DNA of 13,470 bases from an uncultured Candidatus Saccharibacteria bacterium (GCA_947095985.1 CAMUPZ010000016.1:1-13470), one strand, 5' to 3'; shown: positions 1-6,949, counted from the first letter of the stretch. Notes: generated by a model from the sequence alone, not told the origin. Made by a program: numbers and translations.

Positions 1-817
1 GGCGGTCGTTGACGTGCTCGTACCAATCCTTGCCTTTACCCATCAGCTCGCAAATCAGTTCAATCACCATCTTGTTGTTAACGTGGTCGTTGTCGGCGCC
101 GATGATGTAAGTTTCGCCCAGCTCGCCTTTTTCCAAGATGAGGTGAACTGCCGAGTTGTGATCATCAACGTGAATCCAGTCGCGGACCTGTTCACCCGTG
201 CCGTACAGTTTTGGCTTGATATCGCTCAAAATATTGGTGATTTGGCGCGGAATAAACTTTTCGATGTGTTGGTATGGACCGTAATTGTTTGAACAATTGG
301 AAATCGTCGCTTTGATACCGAAGCTGCGGATCCAGGCGCGTACCAGCATATCGCTGGAAGCTTTGGTGCTGGAGTAGGGGCTGGATGGATTGTACGGGGT
401 GTCTTCGGTGAAACGGTTTGGATCGTCGAGTTCCAAATCGCCAAATACTTCGTCGGTCGAGATGTGATGGAGGCGCTTACCGTGCTTGCGGATAGCCTCA
501 AGAATGGTGTAGGTACCGACCACGTTGGTCTCGACAAACGGCCACGGATTGCGCAGAGAATTGTCGTTGTGGCTTTCGGCGGCGAAATGCACGACAATGT
601 CAGTTTCAGCCACTAATTTATCCATCAACTCGGCATTACAAATGTCGCCTTCTACGAAAGTAATTTTATCAGCCACTGGCTGTAAATTGGCAGTATTACC
701 CGCATAAGTAAGCTTATCAATAACGGTGATATCGTATTCTGGCTTGTGTTTGACGGTATAATGTACAAAATTCGAGCCAATGAATCCTGCACCTCCCGTG
801 ACTAGCATCTTTGTCAT
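1..817 (-). CDS. rfbB: dTDP-glucose 4,6-dehydratase, 5' part (3' end outside window)
   Basis: Converts dTDP-glucose to dTDP-4-keto-6-deoxyglucose, the second step of dTDP-rhamnose and related deoxysugar synthesis, in the cytoplasm with bound NAD. I translated 272 codons without a stop before the window edge; family members are about 320-350 residues, so most of the protein is present. Visible features are the Rossmann motif GGAGFIG (residues 8-14), the AESH segment (80-83), the TDE catalytic triplet (121-123) and the YxxxK pair (Y148, K152), all as in RmlB/RfbB. Near AESH it reads SHNDNSL where many homologues have SHVDRSI. The start at 817 is the only sensible ATG. No Shine-Dalgarno sequence precedes it, and a -10 box lies 6 nt upstream, so the mRNA is probably leaderless. 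It is divergent from the nucleotidyltransferase at 864. The remaining rml genes may lie beyond the left edge (inference). Confidence 0.93.
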   Translation of the reverse strand, partial: MTKMLVTGGAGFIGSNFVHYTVKHKPEYDITVIDKLTYAGNTANLQPVADKITFVEGDICNAELMDKLVAETDIVVHFAAESHNDNSLRNPWPFVETNVVGTYTILEAIRKHGKRLHHISTDEVFGDLELDDPNRFTEDTPYNPSSPYSSTKASSDMLVRAWIRSFGIKATISNCSNNYGPYQHIEKFIPRQITNILSDIKPKLYGTGEQVRDWIHVDDHNSAVHLILEKGELGETYIIGADNDHVNNKMVIELICELMGKGKDWYEHVNDR

Positions 818-840
818 AACTATAGTATATCAGGTATAAT
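811..840 (+). promoter_or_regulatory. Sigma70-type promoter of the nucleotidyltransferase gene
   Basis: The -35 box TTGTCA (811-816) and the -10 box TATAAT (835-840) are separated by 18 bp. The expected transcription start is near 847, leaving a leader of about 17 nt that contains the ribosome binding site GAGGAGG (853-859) in front of the ATG at 864. The -35 box lies inside the first codons of the divergent rfbB, so the two promoters overlap. Confidence 0.75.
824..829 (-). promoter_or_regulatory. -10 box of rfbB, extended -10, leaderless start
   Basis: On the minus strand the sequence reads TGA TATACT ATAGTT ATG. This is an extended -10 (TGn plus TATACT) whose last base is 6 nt before the rfbB start codon, so transcription should begin at or next to the A of the ATG. 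No convincing -35 box is seen at 17-18 bp. The box is 5 bp from the -10 box of the opposite promoter. Confidence 0.65.
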
Positions 841-863
841 ATAGAAGTTACAGAGGAGGAAAT

Positions 864-1301
864 ATGAAGGTTGTAATTGTTAGTGGCTATTTTAATCCAT
901 TGCACGGTGGGCATTTAGATATGATTGAAGCAGCGGCAAAAATGGGTGACTATTTGATTGTGATAGTAAATAATGACAAACAGCAGCTGCTTAAGAAGGG
1001 GAAGATTATCCTCAATGAAGAGAATCGATTGCGGTTAATGCGAGCACTAAAGGGTGTTAACCAGGTGATGCTGTCTATTGACGAAGATCCGCCAGTTACA
1101 GAAACCTTAGAAATGATTGCGCGACAGTATCCGGGCTGTAAGCTGGTGTTTGCTAATGGTGGTGATCGATCGGCACCAGAGGTTGTACCAGAGCGTGATG
1201 TTTGTGAAAAATATAACATCGAAATGGTATATGGAGTTGGTGGTACAAATAAAGCAGATTCGTCTACGCGTATAAATCAGGCCACTGGTCAAGAAAGCTA
1301 A
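864..1301 (+). CDS. HxGH-type nucleotidyltransferase (cytidylyl/adenylyltransferase-like)
   Basis: A 145-residue single-domain protein of the nucleotidylyltransferase superfamily, which transfers NMP from CTP or ATP to a phosphorylated small molecule. The signature motifs are present: HGGH at residues 14-17 following GYFNP, and SSTRI at 133-137, the equivalent of the ISSTxx nucleotide-binding motif. ANGGDR (97-102) lies in between. Relatives include glycerol-3-phosphate cytidylyltransferase (TagD) and the heptose-1-phosphate adenylyltransferase half of RfaE/HldE. The sequence does not reveal the substrate. Next to rfbB and glycosyltransferases, activation of a sugar- or polyol-phosphate for an envelope polymer is plausible (inference); a cofactor role such as FAD or NAD synthesis is the alternative. 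A strong Shine-Dalgarno (GAGGAGG, 853-859) fixes the start. Its stop codon overlaps the stop of the convergent glycosyltransferase gene by 4 bp. Confidence 0.85.
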   Translation: MKVVIVSGYFNPLHGGHLDMIEAAAKMGDYLIVIVNNDKQQLLKKGKIILNEENRLRLMRALKGVNQVMLSIDEDPPVTETLEMIARQYPGCKLVFANGGDRSAPEVVPERDVCEKYNIEMVYGVGGTNKADSSTRINQATGQES

Positions 1302-2401
1302 TTTTTATTCTGGTTACCATATTGCTCATAAACCGCCAACGTCTGCTCAGCCATTCGCTGCCAGGAAAAAGTTTTGACGTGCTGTTTGCCTTTTTTAATT
1401 AATTCTCGACGTAGCTTTTCGTCAGACAGAATGTCATCAATAGCCCGCGCTATATCCTCGACGTCATATGGGTCAAAATAGTGAGCGGCATCGCCATGAG
1501 TTTCTGGCAGGCAAGTAGAGGTGCTTGAAGCAACTGGCGCGCCGTGTAACATTGCTTCAAGACCTGGCAGTCCAAAGCCCTCGCTGAGTGAAGGGAAGCA
1601 GTAAACAGCAGTATTTTCGTACATCCAGCGCAGTTGCTTATCTGATATAAAGCCAGTGAATACGACATTTTTAATTCCATGCTCATTGACATATGCTTGG
1701 TGGCGAGCGTAATTGCTATCCTTCTTGCCAGCCAAGGTTAATGTCAGCTCTGGGTGCTTTTTTTGTAGTAATGCAAAAGCGTCAATCAGTCGCCGTAGGT
1801 TTTTATGCGGAGTTGGCCGACCGATATACATAATAAATTTCTTTCCAATCAGTTCTTTGACAGGATCATTACCCTTTGGCAGTTCGTCAGCCGACTCCAG
1901 TGTCACTGTAATTTTATCTGGACTAATCCCGGTAAATCCAACCAAATCATTTTTCACGAAATCGGAAATAGTGATAATATGAGCGGATTTTCGAGCGACT
2001 TTTTTATTGACCCATTTGTAAATTTGTTGCTTTATCCAGAATATAACGGGATTTTTATCAGGATTTCTAAACCGAACAGTGGTTAGGTCTTGCATGGTGG
2101 TGACGACTGGACTAGCATGATACCAAACCGGCTGCTGAACCATTGCAAAATGCACCAGGTCTAGATTCAGCCCCTCCAATTGTTTTTTAAAATCAATTTG
2201 TTCAGCAAAAGTATATTCTTTATAAGGGCAGGCTACTTTTTGGAAACGTGGATTAGTTGGCTGCCAGCTATCGAAATCCCTTGGCTTTAGCAGAATAATA
2301 TAATCGTTTTTCTTATCGATCTTTTGTAGATAATGAATCAGGCGTTCAATGTAGCGGCCAGTACTTGTTCGTAATGTGCGGGCGTCAATGGCGATTTTCA
2401 T
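1298..2401 (-). CDS. Family 4 glycosyltransferase (operon gene 4)
   Basis: A 367-residue retaining glycosyltransferase of the GT-B fold, CAZy family GT4, which adds a sugar from a nucleotide donor to a lipid-linked glycan on the cytoplasmic face of the membrane. Evidence is the N-terminal MKIAIDAR strand, a second-domain GRPTPHKN loop (about 194-201), and the EGFGLPGLE signature (274-282), whose two glutamates form the E-x7-E motif that contacts the donor. The start at 2401 is chosen over an upstream TTG because AGGAG lies 7 nt before the ATG and the conserved N-terminus begins there. The start overlaps the end of the preceding glycosyltransferase gene by 17 nt, suggesting coupled translation. 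It is the last gene of the minus-strand operon. No intrinsic terminator is evident after it; instead its stop overlaps that of the convergent gene. The sugar transferred cannot be told from sequence. Confidence 0.9.
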   Translation of the reverse strand: MKIAIDARTLRTSTGRYIERLIHYLQKIDKKNDYIILLKPRDFDSWQPTNPRFQKVACPYKEYTFAEQIDFKKQLEGLNLDLVHFAMVQQPVWYHASPVVTTMQDLTTVRFRNPDKNPVIFWIKQQIYKWVNKKVARKSAHIITISDFVKNDLVGFTGISPDKITVTLESADELPKGNDPVKELIGKKFIMYIGRPTPHKNLRRLIDAFALLQKKHPELTLTLAGKKDSNYARHQAYVNEHGIKNVVFTGFISDKQLRWMYENTAVYCFPSLSEGFGLPGLEAMLHGAPVASSTSTCLPETHGDAAHYFDPYDVEDIARAIDDILSDEKLRRELIKKGKQHVKTFSWQRMAEQTLAVYEQYGNQNKN

Positions 2402-3527
2402 GAGAATACTCCTTCCATGATTTTTCAACTATATTTTTCATTGATTTGCGGAAAATGGCGGCTGAAAATTCGTTGGCAGTAGCAGAAATTTTTACTGGTG
2501 AAACTTTTTTACCCGGCAGTTCGTTTAAGGTTTTTATCAATTGCTCGGCCGTTTGTTCTGAGAAAAACCAGCCGTTTTTTCCTGGATTAATATAATCAAG
2601 TGCGCCGCCCGCTTGGTAGGCGACGACTGGAATTCCAGCCGCTAAGGCCTCAACTGGCGCGATGCCAAAGTCTTCATGCGAGCAAAAAATAAATAAATCG
2701 GCTTTTTTTATGTACTTTTCCCGCGTTGCATCATCAACAAATCCTAAGAAATTTGTATGTGAGCCGGCCAGTTTTTCTAGACGGTCCATATCGGGGCCTT
2801 TTCCTATAATGTCCAGCTGCCAACCAAGTTTTTGACAGGCGTCGATAGCTATATCAAGTCGCTTCATTGGCACAATTCTTCCCCAAATCAGGCAGCACGG
2901 CTTTTTAGGAATGATTTTTTTCTGACGAGTTTTAGATAGCGGCGAGAAATTCGATAGGTCAATGGGCGGAAAAATAACAGTGCTTTTTTTCTGGTAAAAT
3001 TCTGCGATATCAGCTTGTATGCCGGTGGAATTGGCAATGAAAATATCAACTTGCTGGGCGGCAGTAAAATCGCGTTTTTTCAACGGACGAACCAAAGTTC
3101 TTAAGCCTAATCTGGCTAGCCAGCGCGGACGAAAACTGGGGCGCTTAATATATTCATCATAGTGCCGCCAATAAAAGTGCGTTGGCGTATGGCAGTAACA
3201 AATATGCAGTTGTTCGGGGCGGGATTTGCGGGCAAACTTTGCCTCGCCATTGCCTGAGCTAGAGATAATAATATCATACTCGCTAAGGTCAAGACGTGCA
3301 AACCACCATTGTCTGAGCAGCGGCAGAAAACGCCGTAGCTTGGCGAATGGCCAACGCTGCAGATAGCCAGTAACGACTTTATTATCTAGTTTTTGTCGCC
3401 ATTCGTCGCTGCAAAAAGAAGTATAAATTGGCGCCTCTGGATATAATTTGTGAATTTCTAAGACGACTTTTTCAGCGCCGCCGCCATACAACCAGTCGTG
3501 AACTATGGTAATTTTCGGCTTGCTCAT
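2385..3527 (-). CDS. Family 4 glycosyltransferase, mannosyltransferase-like (operon gene 3)
   Basis: A 380-residue GT4 glycosyltransferase. The N-terminus KITIVHDWL with the glycine-rich GGGAEKV (15-21) is the acceptor-domain start, CYCHTPTHFYW (110-120) is typical of WbaZ-like mannosyl/rhamnosyltransferases, and EDFGIAPVE (285-293) is the E-x7-E donor motif. The protein is not closely similar to the next gene's product beyond family motifs, so the pair does not look like a recent duplication. The ATG at 3527 is preceded by AAGGA with 6 nt spacing and shares its A with the TGA stop of the upstream sugar transferase (TGATG), a classic coupling arrangement. A longer reading from 3587 would add 20 residues lying inside the upstream gene and is less likely. 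The probable role is to add the second or a later sugar to the polyprenyl-linked primer made by the upstream enzyme. Confidence 0.9.
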   Translation of the reverse strand: MSKPKITIVHDWLYGGGAEKVVLEIHKLYPEAPIYTSFCSDEWRQKLDNKVVTGYLQRWPFAKLRRFLPLLRQWWFARLDLSEYDIIISSSGNGEAKFARKSRPEQLHICYCHTPTHFYWRHYDEYIKRPSFRPRWLARLGLRTLVRPLKKRDFTAAQQVDIFIANSTGIQADIAEFYQKKSTVIFPPIDLSNFSPLSKTRQKKIIPKKPCCLIWGRIVPMKRLDIAIDACQKLGWQLDIIGKGPDMDRLEKLAGSHTNFLGFVDDATREKYIKKADLFIFCSHEDFGIAPVEALAAGIPVVAYQAGGALDYINPGKNGWFFSEQTAEQLIKTLNELPGKKVSPVKISATANEFSAAIFRKSMKNIVEKSWKEYSHENRH

Positions 3528-4948
3528 CAATTGTCCTTTTGGAAAATAACCAAGCAGGTTTTTAATAAAATAGTAATATCCAGCCATAAACTCCAGTTCT
3601 GTACGTAATAAAGATCAATTCGCCGCCGCTCCTCGAAGCTAATGCTGCGTCTGCCAGAAACTACCGCCAGTCCAGTTAGTCCGGATTTTACCGCCAATAA
3701 AACATGTTTTTTATCGTATGCGCTGAGTTCATGCGGCACCAAGGCGCGCGGTCCAACCAGGCTGATGTCACCCTTTAAAACATTAAACAACTGCGGCAAT
3801 TCGTCCAGGCTAAAGCGGCGAATAAAACGTCCGACTGGTGTAACGCGAAAATCTTGATCAAGTTTATCGCCGTTTTTACGATATTCTTCAATCAGCTCAG
3901 GCCTGCCGACCATTTGGAATACTTCTTCGTCAGTCTTACCGTCAAATTTGGCATAATGCGAGCGGAATTTGTAAACTTTGAACGGTCGGTTATAGCGAGT
4001 AAGGCGTTTTTGCTGTTTGCCGTGCATCAGGATTGGGCCGGCTGGATCACTGATTTTTACGGCAATTGCCACTAAAAGCATTATCGGCGAGGCTAAAATG
4101 ACACCAATTGTTCCGCCAACAATATCCATAATTCGCTTCACAATCCGGCCATAGCCCATCAGCGGTGTTGGGTGGGCGTGAATTAGCGGCACGGAATCAA
4201 TTATGTCAATCGTGTGCTTAGTGGTCATGATTCCGTCAAATTCTGGTGCTTGATAGAAATCTAAATAATGTTTCTGGGCGAGTTGGTAATTGTTGCTAAC
4301 ATTTTTCGAATCGGTTTGGATAATAACATCAATTTTATCTCTGGTTAGCGACGATTCTAGTGATGAACGTCGGAGACTCTTCAGCTCAATCGGAATAAAC
4401 TCAGCCCGCGCCACAATTCCGCTAACCTTAAAGCCAGTTAATGGATTGTTTTCGATAAAATCGGCCAAAACATGAGTTAAGTCGCAGTTGCCAATCAATA
4501 CAACTCGGCGTGCTCCCAAACCGCGTTTTAATAACCGTAAACGAATGATATTGGCGGTGCTACGAAAAACCATCAATAGAGCAAAGCCAATCACGGTAGC
4601 ATAGACAGCGACAAGCTTGGCCGGAAATAGCGGCGTATTGGTGAAAAAAGTTACTGAAATCATAATCATAATTCCGGTAACTGACGCCAGAAGAATTCGT
4701 CCAAATTGGCGTAAAGGATGGGTGTAGCTTTCGCGGTCGTAAAGTCCGAAGAAATAGAACACTATAATCCATAGCGGTAAGGTCATAGCGATAGATGTGA
4801 TGAAATCTAGGGAGTTGATACTGACATGAAATGGCCTAGAGTCTAAGGATATGCGTAAAATATAGGCAATAGTAAAGGCGCTTAATAAAGCCAAGATATC
4901 AAGAACGACCAGAACAACTTTGAAGTAAAAATCAGACTTTTTCCGCAT
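3527..4948 (-). CDS. Polyprenyl-phosphate sugar phosphotransferase (initiating enzyme, operon gene 2)
   Basis: A 473-residue membrane enzyme of the bacterial sugar transferase family (PF02397, WcaJ/WbaP/CpsE type), which moves a hexose-1-phosphate from a nucleotide sugar to undecaprenyl phosphate and so starts the glycan. Four hydrophobic segments (about 10-32, 47-69, 84-104, 111-129) precede a Rossmann-like region (from about 149). A membrane-embedded helix (274-298) leads into the catalytic domain (about 271-468). That domain shows KFRSH (327-331), the SLDELPQ block with the Asp-Glu pair D382-E383, LVGPRA (397-402) and SGLTGL. Two positions vary from the common consensus: KFRSH instead of KFRSM, and GLAVVSGR where many have GLWQVSGR. 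The ATG at 4948 overlaps the ligase gene by 17 nt, with only a weak GAGA upstream, so reinitiation or coupling is likely. The sugar is not determinable. Confidence 0.92.
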   Translation of the reverse strand: MRKKSDFYFKVVLVVLDILALLSAFTIAYILRISLDSRPFHVSINSLDFITSIAMTLPLWIIVFYFFGLYDRESYTHPLRQFGRILLASVTGIMIMISVTFFTNTPLFPAKLVAVYATVIGFALLMVFRSTANIIRLRLLKRGLGARRVVLIGNCDLTHVLADFIENNPLTGFKVSGIVARAEFIPIELKSLRRSSLESSLTRDKIDVIIQTDSKNVSNNYQLAQKHYLDFYQAPEFDGIMTTKHTIDIIDSVPLIHAHPTPLMGYGRIVKRIMDIVGGTIGVILASPIMLLVAIAVKISDPAGPILMHGKQQKRLTRYNRPFKVYKFRSHYAKFDGKTDEEVFQMVGRPELIEEYRKNGDKLDQDFRVTPVGRFIRRFSLDELPQLFNVLKGDISLVGPRALVPHELSAYDKKHVLLAVKSGLTGLAVVSGRRSISFEERRRIDLYYVQNWSLWLDITILLKTCLVIFQKDN

Positions 4949-6347
4949 AATCTCTGGGGCAATTATACAAAAATATACCAATTATAGCAAAACAATGAAT
5001 TGTGTTAATGAAACTGCCAAAAAACCAGAAATGGATAAGTAGTGCAGTGGTTAATGAAAAGATAAGCTGCGCTTTAGGGTGGCAGATATTTTTTATAGCA
5101 AAGAAGATAATTGTAAGAGATGGTAGGATGAGCGGCAATAAGCCAATGATACCCAGTCCGCTAAGTAATAAAATGTAGAAAATGTAGACGGTTTGGTCGG
5201 TTGGTACGCTAATGTGGAGGTATTTTTGGATGAAGCTGCCGAGATTACCGAGGCCGACGCCAAAGAATAACGTACGAGGCGAACTCAGCCAGGACTTAAG
5301 GGCTAAATCGCTGGCACTAAGACGATCGTTAGCTGAAGCTTCAACGAATCCGGTAGGCTGGAAGTCCTGTTTTGTCGGGGTGGATTTTATATCTGAGGTC
5401 TTCTGTTGAGAAGATGGTGCTAGCTGGGTTTTAATGGCAGTTTTTTGCGGTATTTTAATTCGGCCGAGGGATAATTGGTCGATCATACTAACAAGTGTGT
5501 TATGTGCTATAAACGGCGAACTGCTATAGCGAATATTGGCAGACAGAAATAGTAAAGTAAATCCGAAAAACGTGCCGATAATAATCAGAGGAAGGTTTTT
5601 ATAGAGCAAAGAAATATTGAGGCGCTTGATTGAGGCTATAGCGATGAAAATTATAATGGCTAGAAAAATTGCTAAAAACCCACCGCGAGAAAAGGTTAAG
5701 GCTATGGCTGTGGCGGTGAAAAATAAACTGAGTTGAGTGAGGCGGGATTTTGGCTGGAAGAGGGCTAAGAAAAAGGCGGGTAGCAGGGCATTGGCTAAAA
5801 ACTGTGGTTCAGCGGCGAATAGATTGATGCGCGGAAAACCAAAAACATCAGCTTTACAGCCAGGGCAAAGCGTGCCAAAGCCAGTTGGTTCGAAGGTGGC
5901 GGCGATGAGCTGGATGATGGCTAAGATTCCGAAAACCAGACCGCTCCATAAACCAATGCGGATGAACTTATGTTTTTGGTTTTTAGATAATTGGCGGTAG
6001 GTTACAGCGGCTGCCAAACCGACAGCCAGTAAAAAAAAGAGCGATAATGAATAAAGTATCGTACGAAGACGCCCCTCGGCGAAAAAAACTCCGATAGACA
6101 TGGCTAGAAAAATTGCTAAGAACCCGCCAATTAGGTAACGATTTTTAAGGAAGTTTTGCCGTTTCTTAAATAATATCGGTATCGTGGATAGTACCAGGCT
6201 GGCGGCAACTAACTGATATAGACCTAATCGTAATGAAGGAAAATCAAGGATTGCTAAGTTGAGGCTGGGATGCAAGGCAAATGCACCACCGAAAATAACC
6301 GTTACGAGGAGCCAAAATTGAATATCATCAATGAGGTTTTTTGCCAT
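4932..6347 (-). CDS. O-antigen ligase / Wzy polymerase-like membrane protein (operon gene 1)
   Basis: A 471-residue polytopic membrane protein of the O-antigen ligase/polymerase superfamily (PF04932 type). About ten or more hydrophobic segments are visible. SRGGFLA (220-226) begins a central transmembrane helix, as in many members. A long hydrophilic external loop (about 278-360) contains the GVGLGNLG block (363-370) typical of the family. Such proteins join lipid-linked oligosaccharides to each other (polymerase) or to an acceptor (ligase); sequence alone does not separate the two. The start at 6347 is chosen because a -10 box TATACT ends 6 nt upstream, matching other genes here; upstream in-frame codons lie inside the divergent gene. 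The peptide GGFLAIFLA occurs twice, in two different helices, encoded by a near-identical 29-bp DNA repeat. First gene of the operon. Confidence 0.85.
   Translation of the reverse strand: MAKNLIDDIQFWLLVTVIFGGAFALHPSLNLAILDFPSLRLGLYQLVAASLVLSTIPILFKKRQNFLKNRYLIGGFLAIFLAMSIGVFFAEGRLRTILYSLSLFFLLAVGLAAAVTYRQLSKNQKHKFIRIGLWSGLVFGILAIIQLIAATFEPTGFGTLCPGCKADVFGFPRINLFAAEPQFLANALLPAFFLALFQPKSRLTQLSLFFTATAIALTFSRGGFLAIFLAIIIFIAIASIKRLNISLLYKNLPLIIIGTFFGFTLLFLSANIRYSSSPFIAHNTLVSMIDQLSLGRIKIPQKTAIKTQLAPSSQQKTSDIKSTPTKQDFQPTGFVEASANDRLSASDLALKSWLSSPRTLFFGVGLGNLGSFIQKYLHISVPTDQTVYIFYILLLSGLGIIGLLPLILPSLTIIFFAIKNICHPKAQLIFSLTTALLIHFWFFGSFINTIHCFAIIGIFLYNCPRDYAEKV
5656..5684 (-). repeat. 29-bp direct repeat, copy 2 (within ligase gene)
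   Basis: Matches 6100-6128 at 27 of 29 positions. Both copies are in the same reading frame, 444 bp apart, and encode GGFLAIFLA in separate membrane helices. Confidence 0.85.
6100..6128 (-). repeat. 29-bp direct repeat, copy 1 (within ligase gene)
   Basis: Partner of 5656-5684, differing at two A/G positions. It encodes GGFLAIFLA in an early membrane helix of the ligase-like protein. Confidence 0.85.
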
Positions 6348-6353
6348 ATTGTA

Positions 6354-6359
6354 AGTATA
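6354..6359 (-). promoter_or_regulatory. -10 box of the polysaccharide operon, leaderless start
   Basis: The minus strand reads TATACT TACAAT ATG, so the -10 box ends 6 nt before the ligase start codon and no Shine-Dalgarno sequence is present. The region where a -35 box would lie (about 6377-6382) is at the start codon of the divergent LexA-like gene and does not match the consensus, so the promoter may be weak or need an activator. Confidence 0.6.
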
Positions 6360-6369
6360 ACGCATGGTG

Positions 6370-6375
6370 TATACT
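6370..6375 (+). promoter_or_regulatory. -10 box of the LexA-like gene, leaderless start
   Basis: The plus strand reads TATACT TTAGAT ATG, with 6 nt between box and start codon and no ribosome binding site. Together with the opposite -10 box it forms the inverted repeat AAGTATA-N10-TATACTT (6353-6376). Only 34 bp separate the two start codons, so the two polymerase footprints must overlap. Confidence 0.65.
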
Positions 6376-6381
6376 TTAGAT

Positions 6382-6714
6382 ATGCAACTGACGAAAAAGC
6401 AGAAATTGATGCTGGATTTTATCGATGGGTTTATCAAAGGCAATGGCTATAGTCCGACGCTGCGGGAAATTATGCGTGCACTCGGATATAAATCGGTTTC
6501 AACTGTAGCTAAACATGTTGATAATTTGGTGTCGGCAGGATTACTGGATAAGCGCGACGGCGAAGTAAGGTCTTTGGTTGTGTGTAGTGCTGAAAAAGAG
6601 GCTTGGTGGAAGAATTTGACTAGAGAAATTAAGAAAAGAGAAGAAAAAGATGATGAAAAATCGCGCAAAGAAGTAGAGGCTTTGAAAAAAGCACTAGAAA
6701 TTGTTCGTCAGTAA
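6382..6714 (+). CDS. LexA-type winged-helix regulator lacking the protease domain
   Basis: A 110-residue protein whose first 65 residues match the LexA N-terminal DNA-binding domain (PF01726): LTKKQ at the start, SPTLREI (24-30) as the first part of the helix-turn-helix, and the recognition-helix region KSVSTVAKHVDNL (37-49), then GLLDKRDG for the wing. LexA is normally about 200 residues, with a C-terminal S24 self-cleaving domain containing an Ala-Gly site and a Ser/Lys pair; none of that is present. A highly charged, probably coiled-coil tail (about 72-110) takes its place. It is therefore a sequence-specific DNA-binding protein that cannot self-cleave in the usual SOS manner. The ATG at 6382 fits the leaderless promoter; an ATG at 6364 would lie upstream of the -10 box. 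It is divergent from the polysaccharide operon and could control it and itself (inference). Confidence 0.85.
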   Translation: MQLTKKQKLMLDFIDGFIKGNGYSPTLREIMRALGYKSVSTVAKHVDNLVSAGLLDKRDGEVRSLVVCSAEKEAWWKNLTREIKKREEKDDEKSRKEVEALKKALEIVRQ

Positions 6715-6715
6715 C

Positions 6716-6744
6716 TTTACAACTGTTTAAAAACTCGCTATAAT
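6716..6744 (+). promoter_or_regulatory. Promoter of tRNA-Asn
   Basis: TTTACA (6716-6721), a 17-bp spacer and TATAAT (6739-6744). The predicted start near 6751 leaves a 5-nt leader before the mature tRNA. The -35 box begins 2 nt after the stop codon of the LexA-like gene. Confidence 0.85.
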
Positions 6745-6755
6745 AAGATCCGTAT

Positions 6756-6830
6756 TCCGGCATAGCTCAGTGGTAGAGCGGTTGGCTGTTAACCAATAGG
6801 TCGCTGGTTCGAGCCCAGCTGCCGGAGCCA
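6756..6830 (+). tRNA. tRNA-Asn (anticodon GUU)
   Basis: A full cloverleaf can be drawn. Acceptor stem TCCGGCA (6756-6762) pairs with TGCCGGA (6820-6826), discriminator G follows, and CCA is encoded (6828-6830). The D stem is GCTC/GAGC. The anticodon stem GTTGG (6781-6785) pairs with CCAAT (6793-6797) around the loop CTGTTAA, with anticodon GTT at 6788-6790. The T arm is GCTGG-TTCGAGC-CCAGC. Confidence 0.97.
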
Positions 6831-6863
6831 AGAAAAGACACTTCTAAGGAGGTGTTTTTTCTT
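6830..6863 (+). terminator. Intrinsic terminator directly after tRNA-Asn
   Basis: A stem of up to 15 bp around the loop TAAG (6845-6848). The left arm begins at the last base of the tRNA CCA end; the right arm contains GAGGTGT followed by T6. It should end the short tRNA transcript. Confidence 0.88.
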
Positions 6864-6892
6864 TACTTATCTTAACTAGACAGTAATTACAC

Positions 6893-6933
6893 AAAAAGAA
6901 GATGCCATCTAAAAGGGGTAGTATCTTCTTTTT
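6893..6933. terminator. Bidirectional intrinsic terminator between tRNA-Asn and GH16 gene
   Basis: AAAAAGAAGAT (6893-6903) pairs perfectly with ATCTTCTTTTT (6923-6933) across a 19-nt loop, giving a U-tract in both directions. Its main use is likely to end the minus-strand GH16 transcript, whose stop codon is 17 nt away. Confidence 0.75.
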
Positions 6934-6949
6934 TATGGTTGCAATATAT

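Noticed and set aside
14..597. Open reading frames on the plus strand (14-292) and in another minus frame (226-597)
   Set aside because: They lie inside rfbB, whose translation shows all the family motifs; the others look like out-of-frame shadows.
3527..3529. TGA as a sense codon (as in Gracilibacteria/Absconditabacteria)
   Set aside because: The sugar transferase ends at this TGA at the normal family length and the next gene starts there, so TGA is a true stop.
3528..3587. Longer start (ATG at 3587) for the second glycosyltransferase
   Set aside because: It would overlap the sugar transferase by 61 nt; the ATG at 3527 has a Shine-Dalgarno site and begins the conserved N-terminus.
6756..6933. 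tRNA-Asn as an attachment site of an integrated element
   Set aside because: No repeated tRNA 3' end, integrase or phage gene was found in the window; the tRNA is followed by ordinary terminators.
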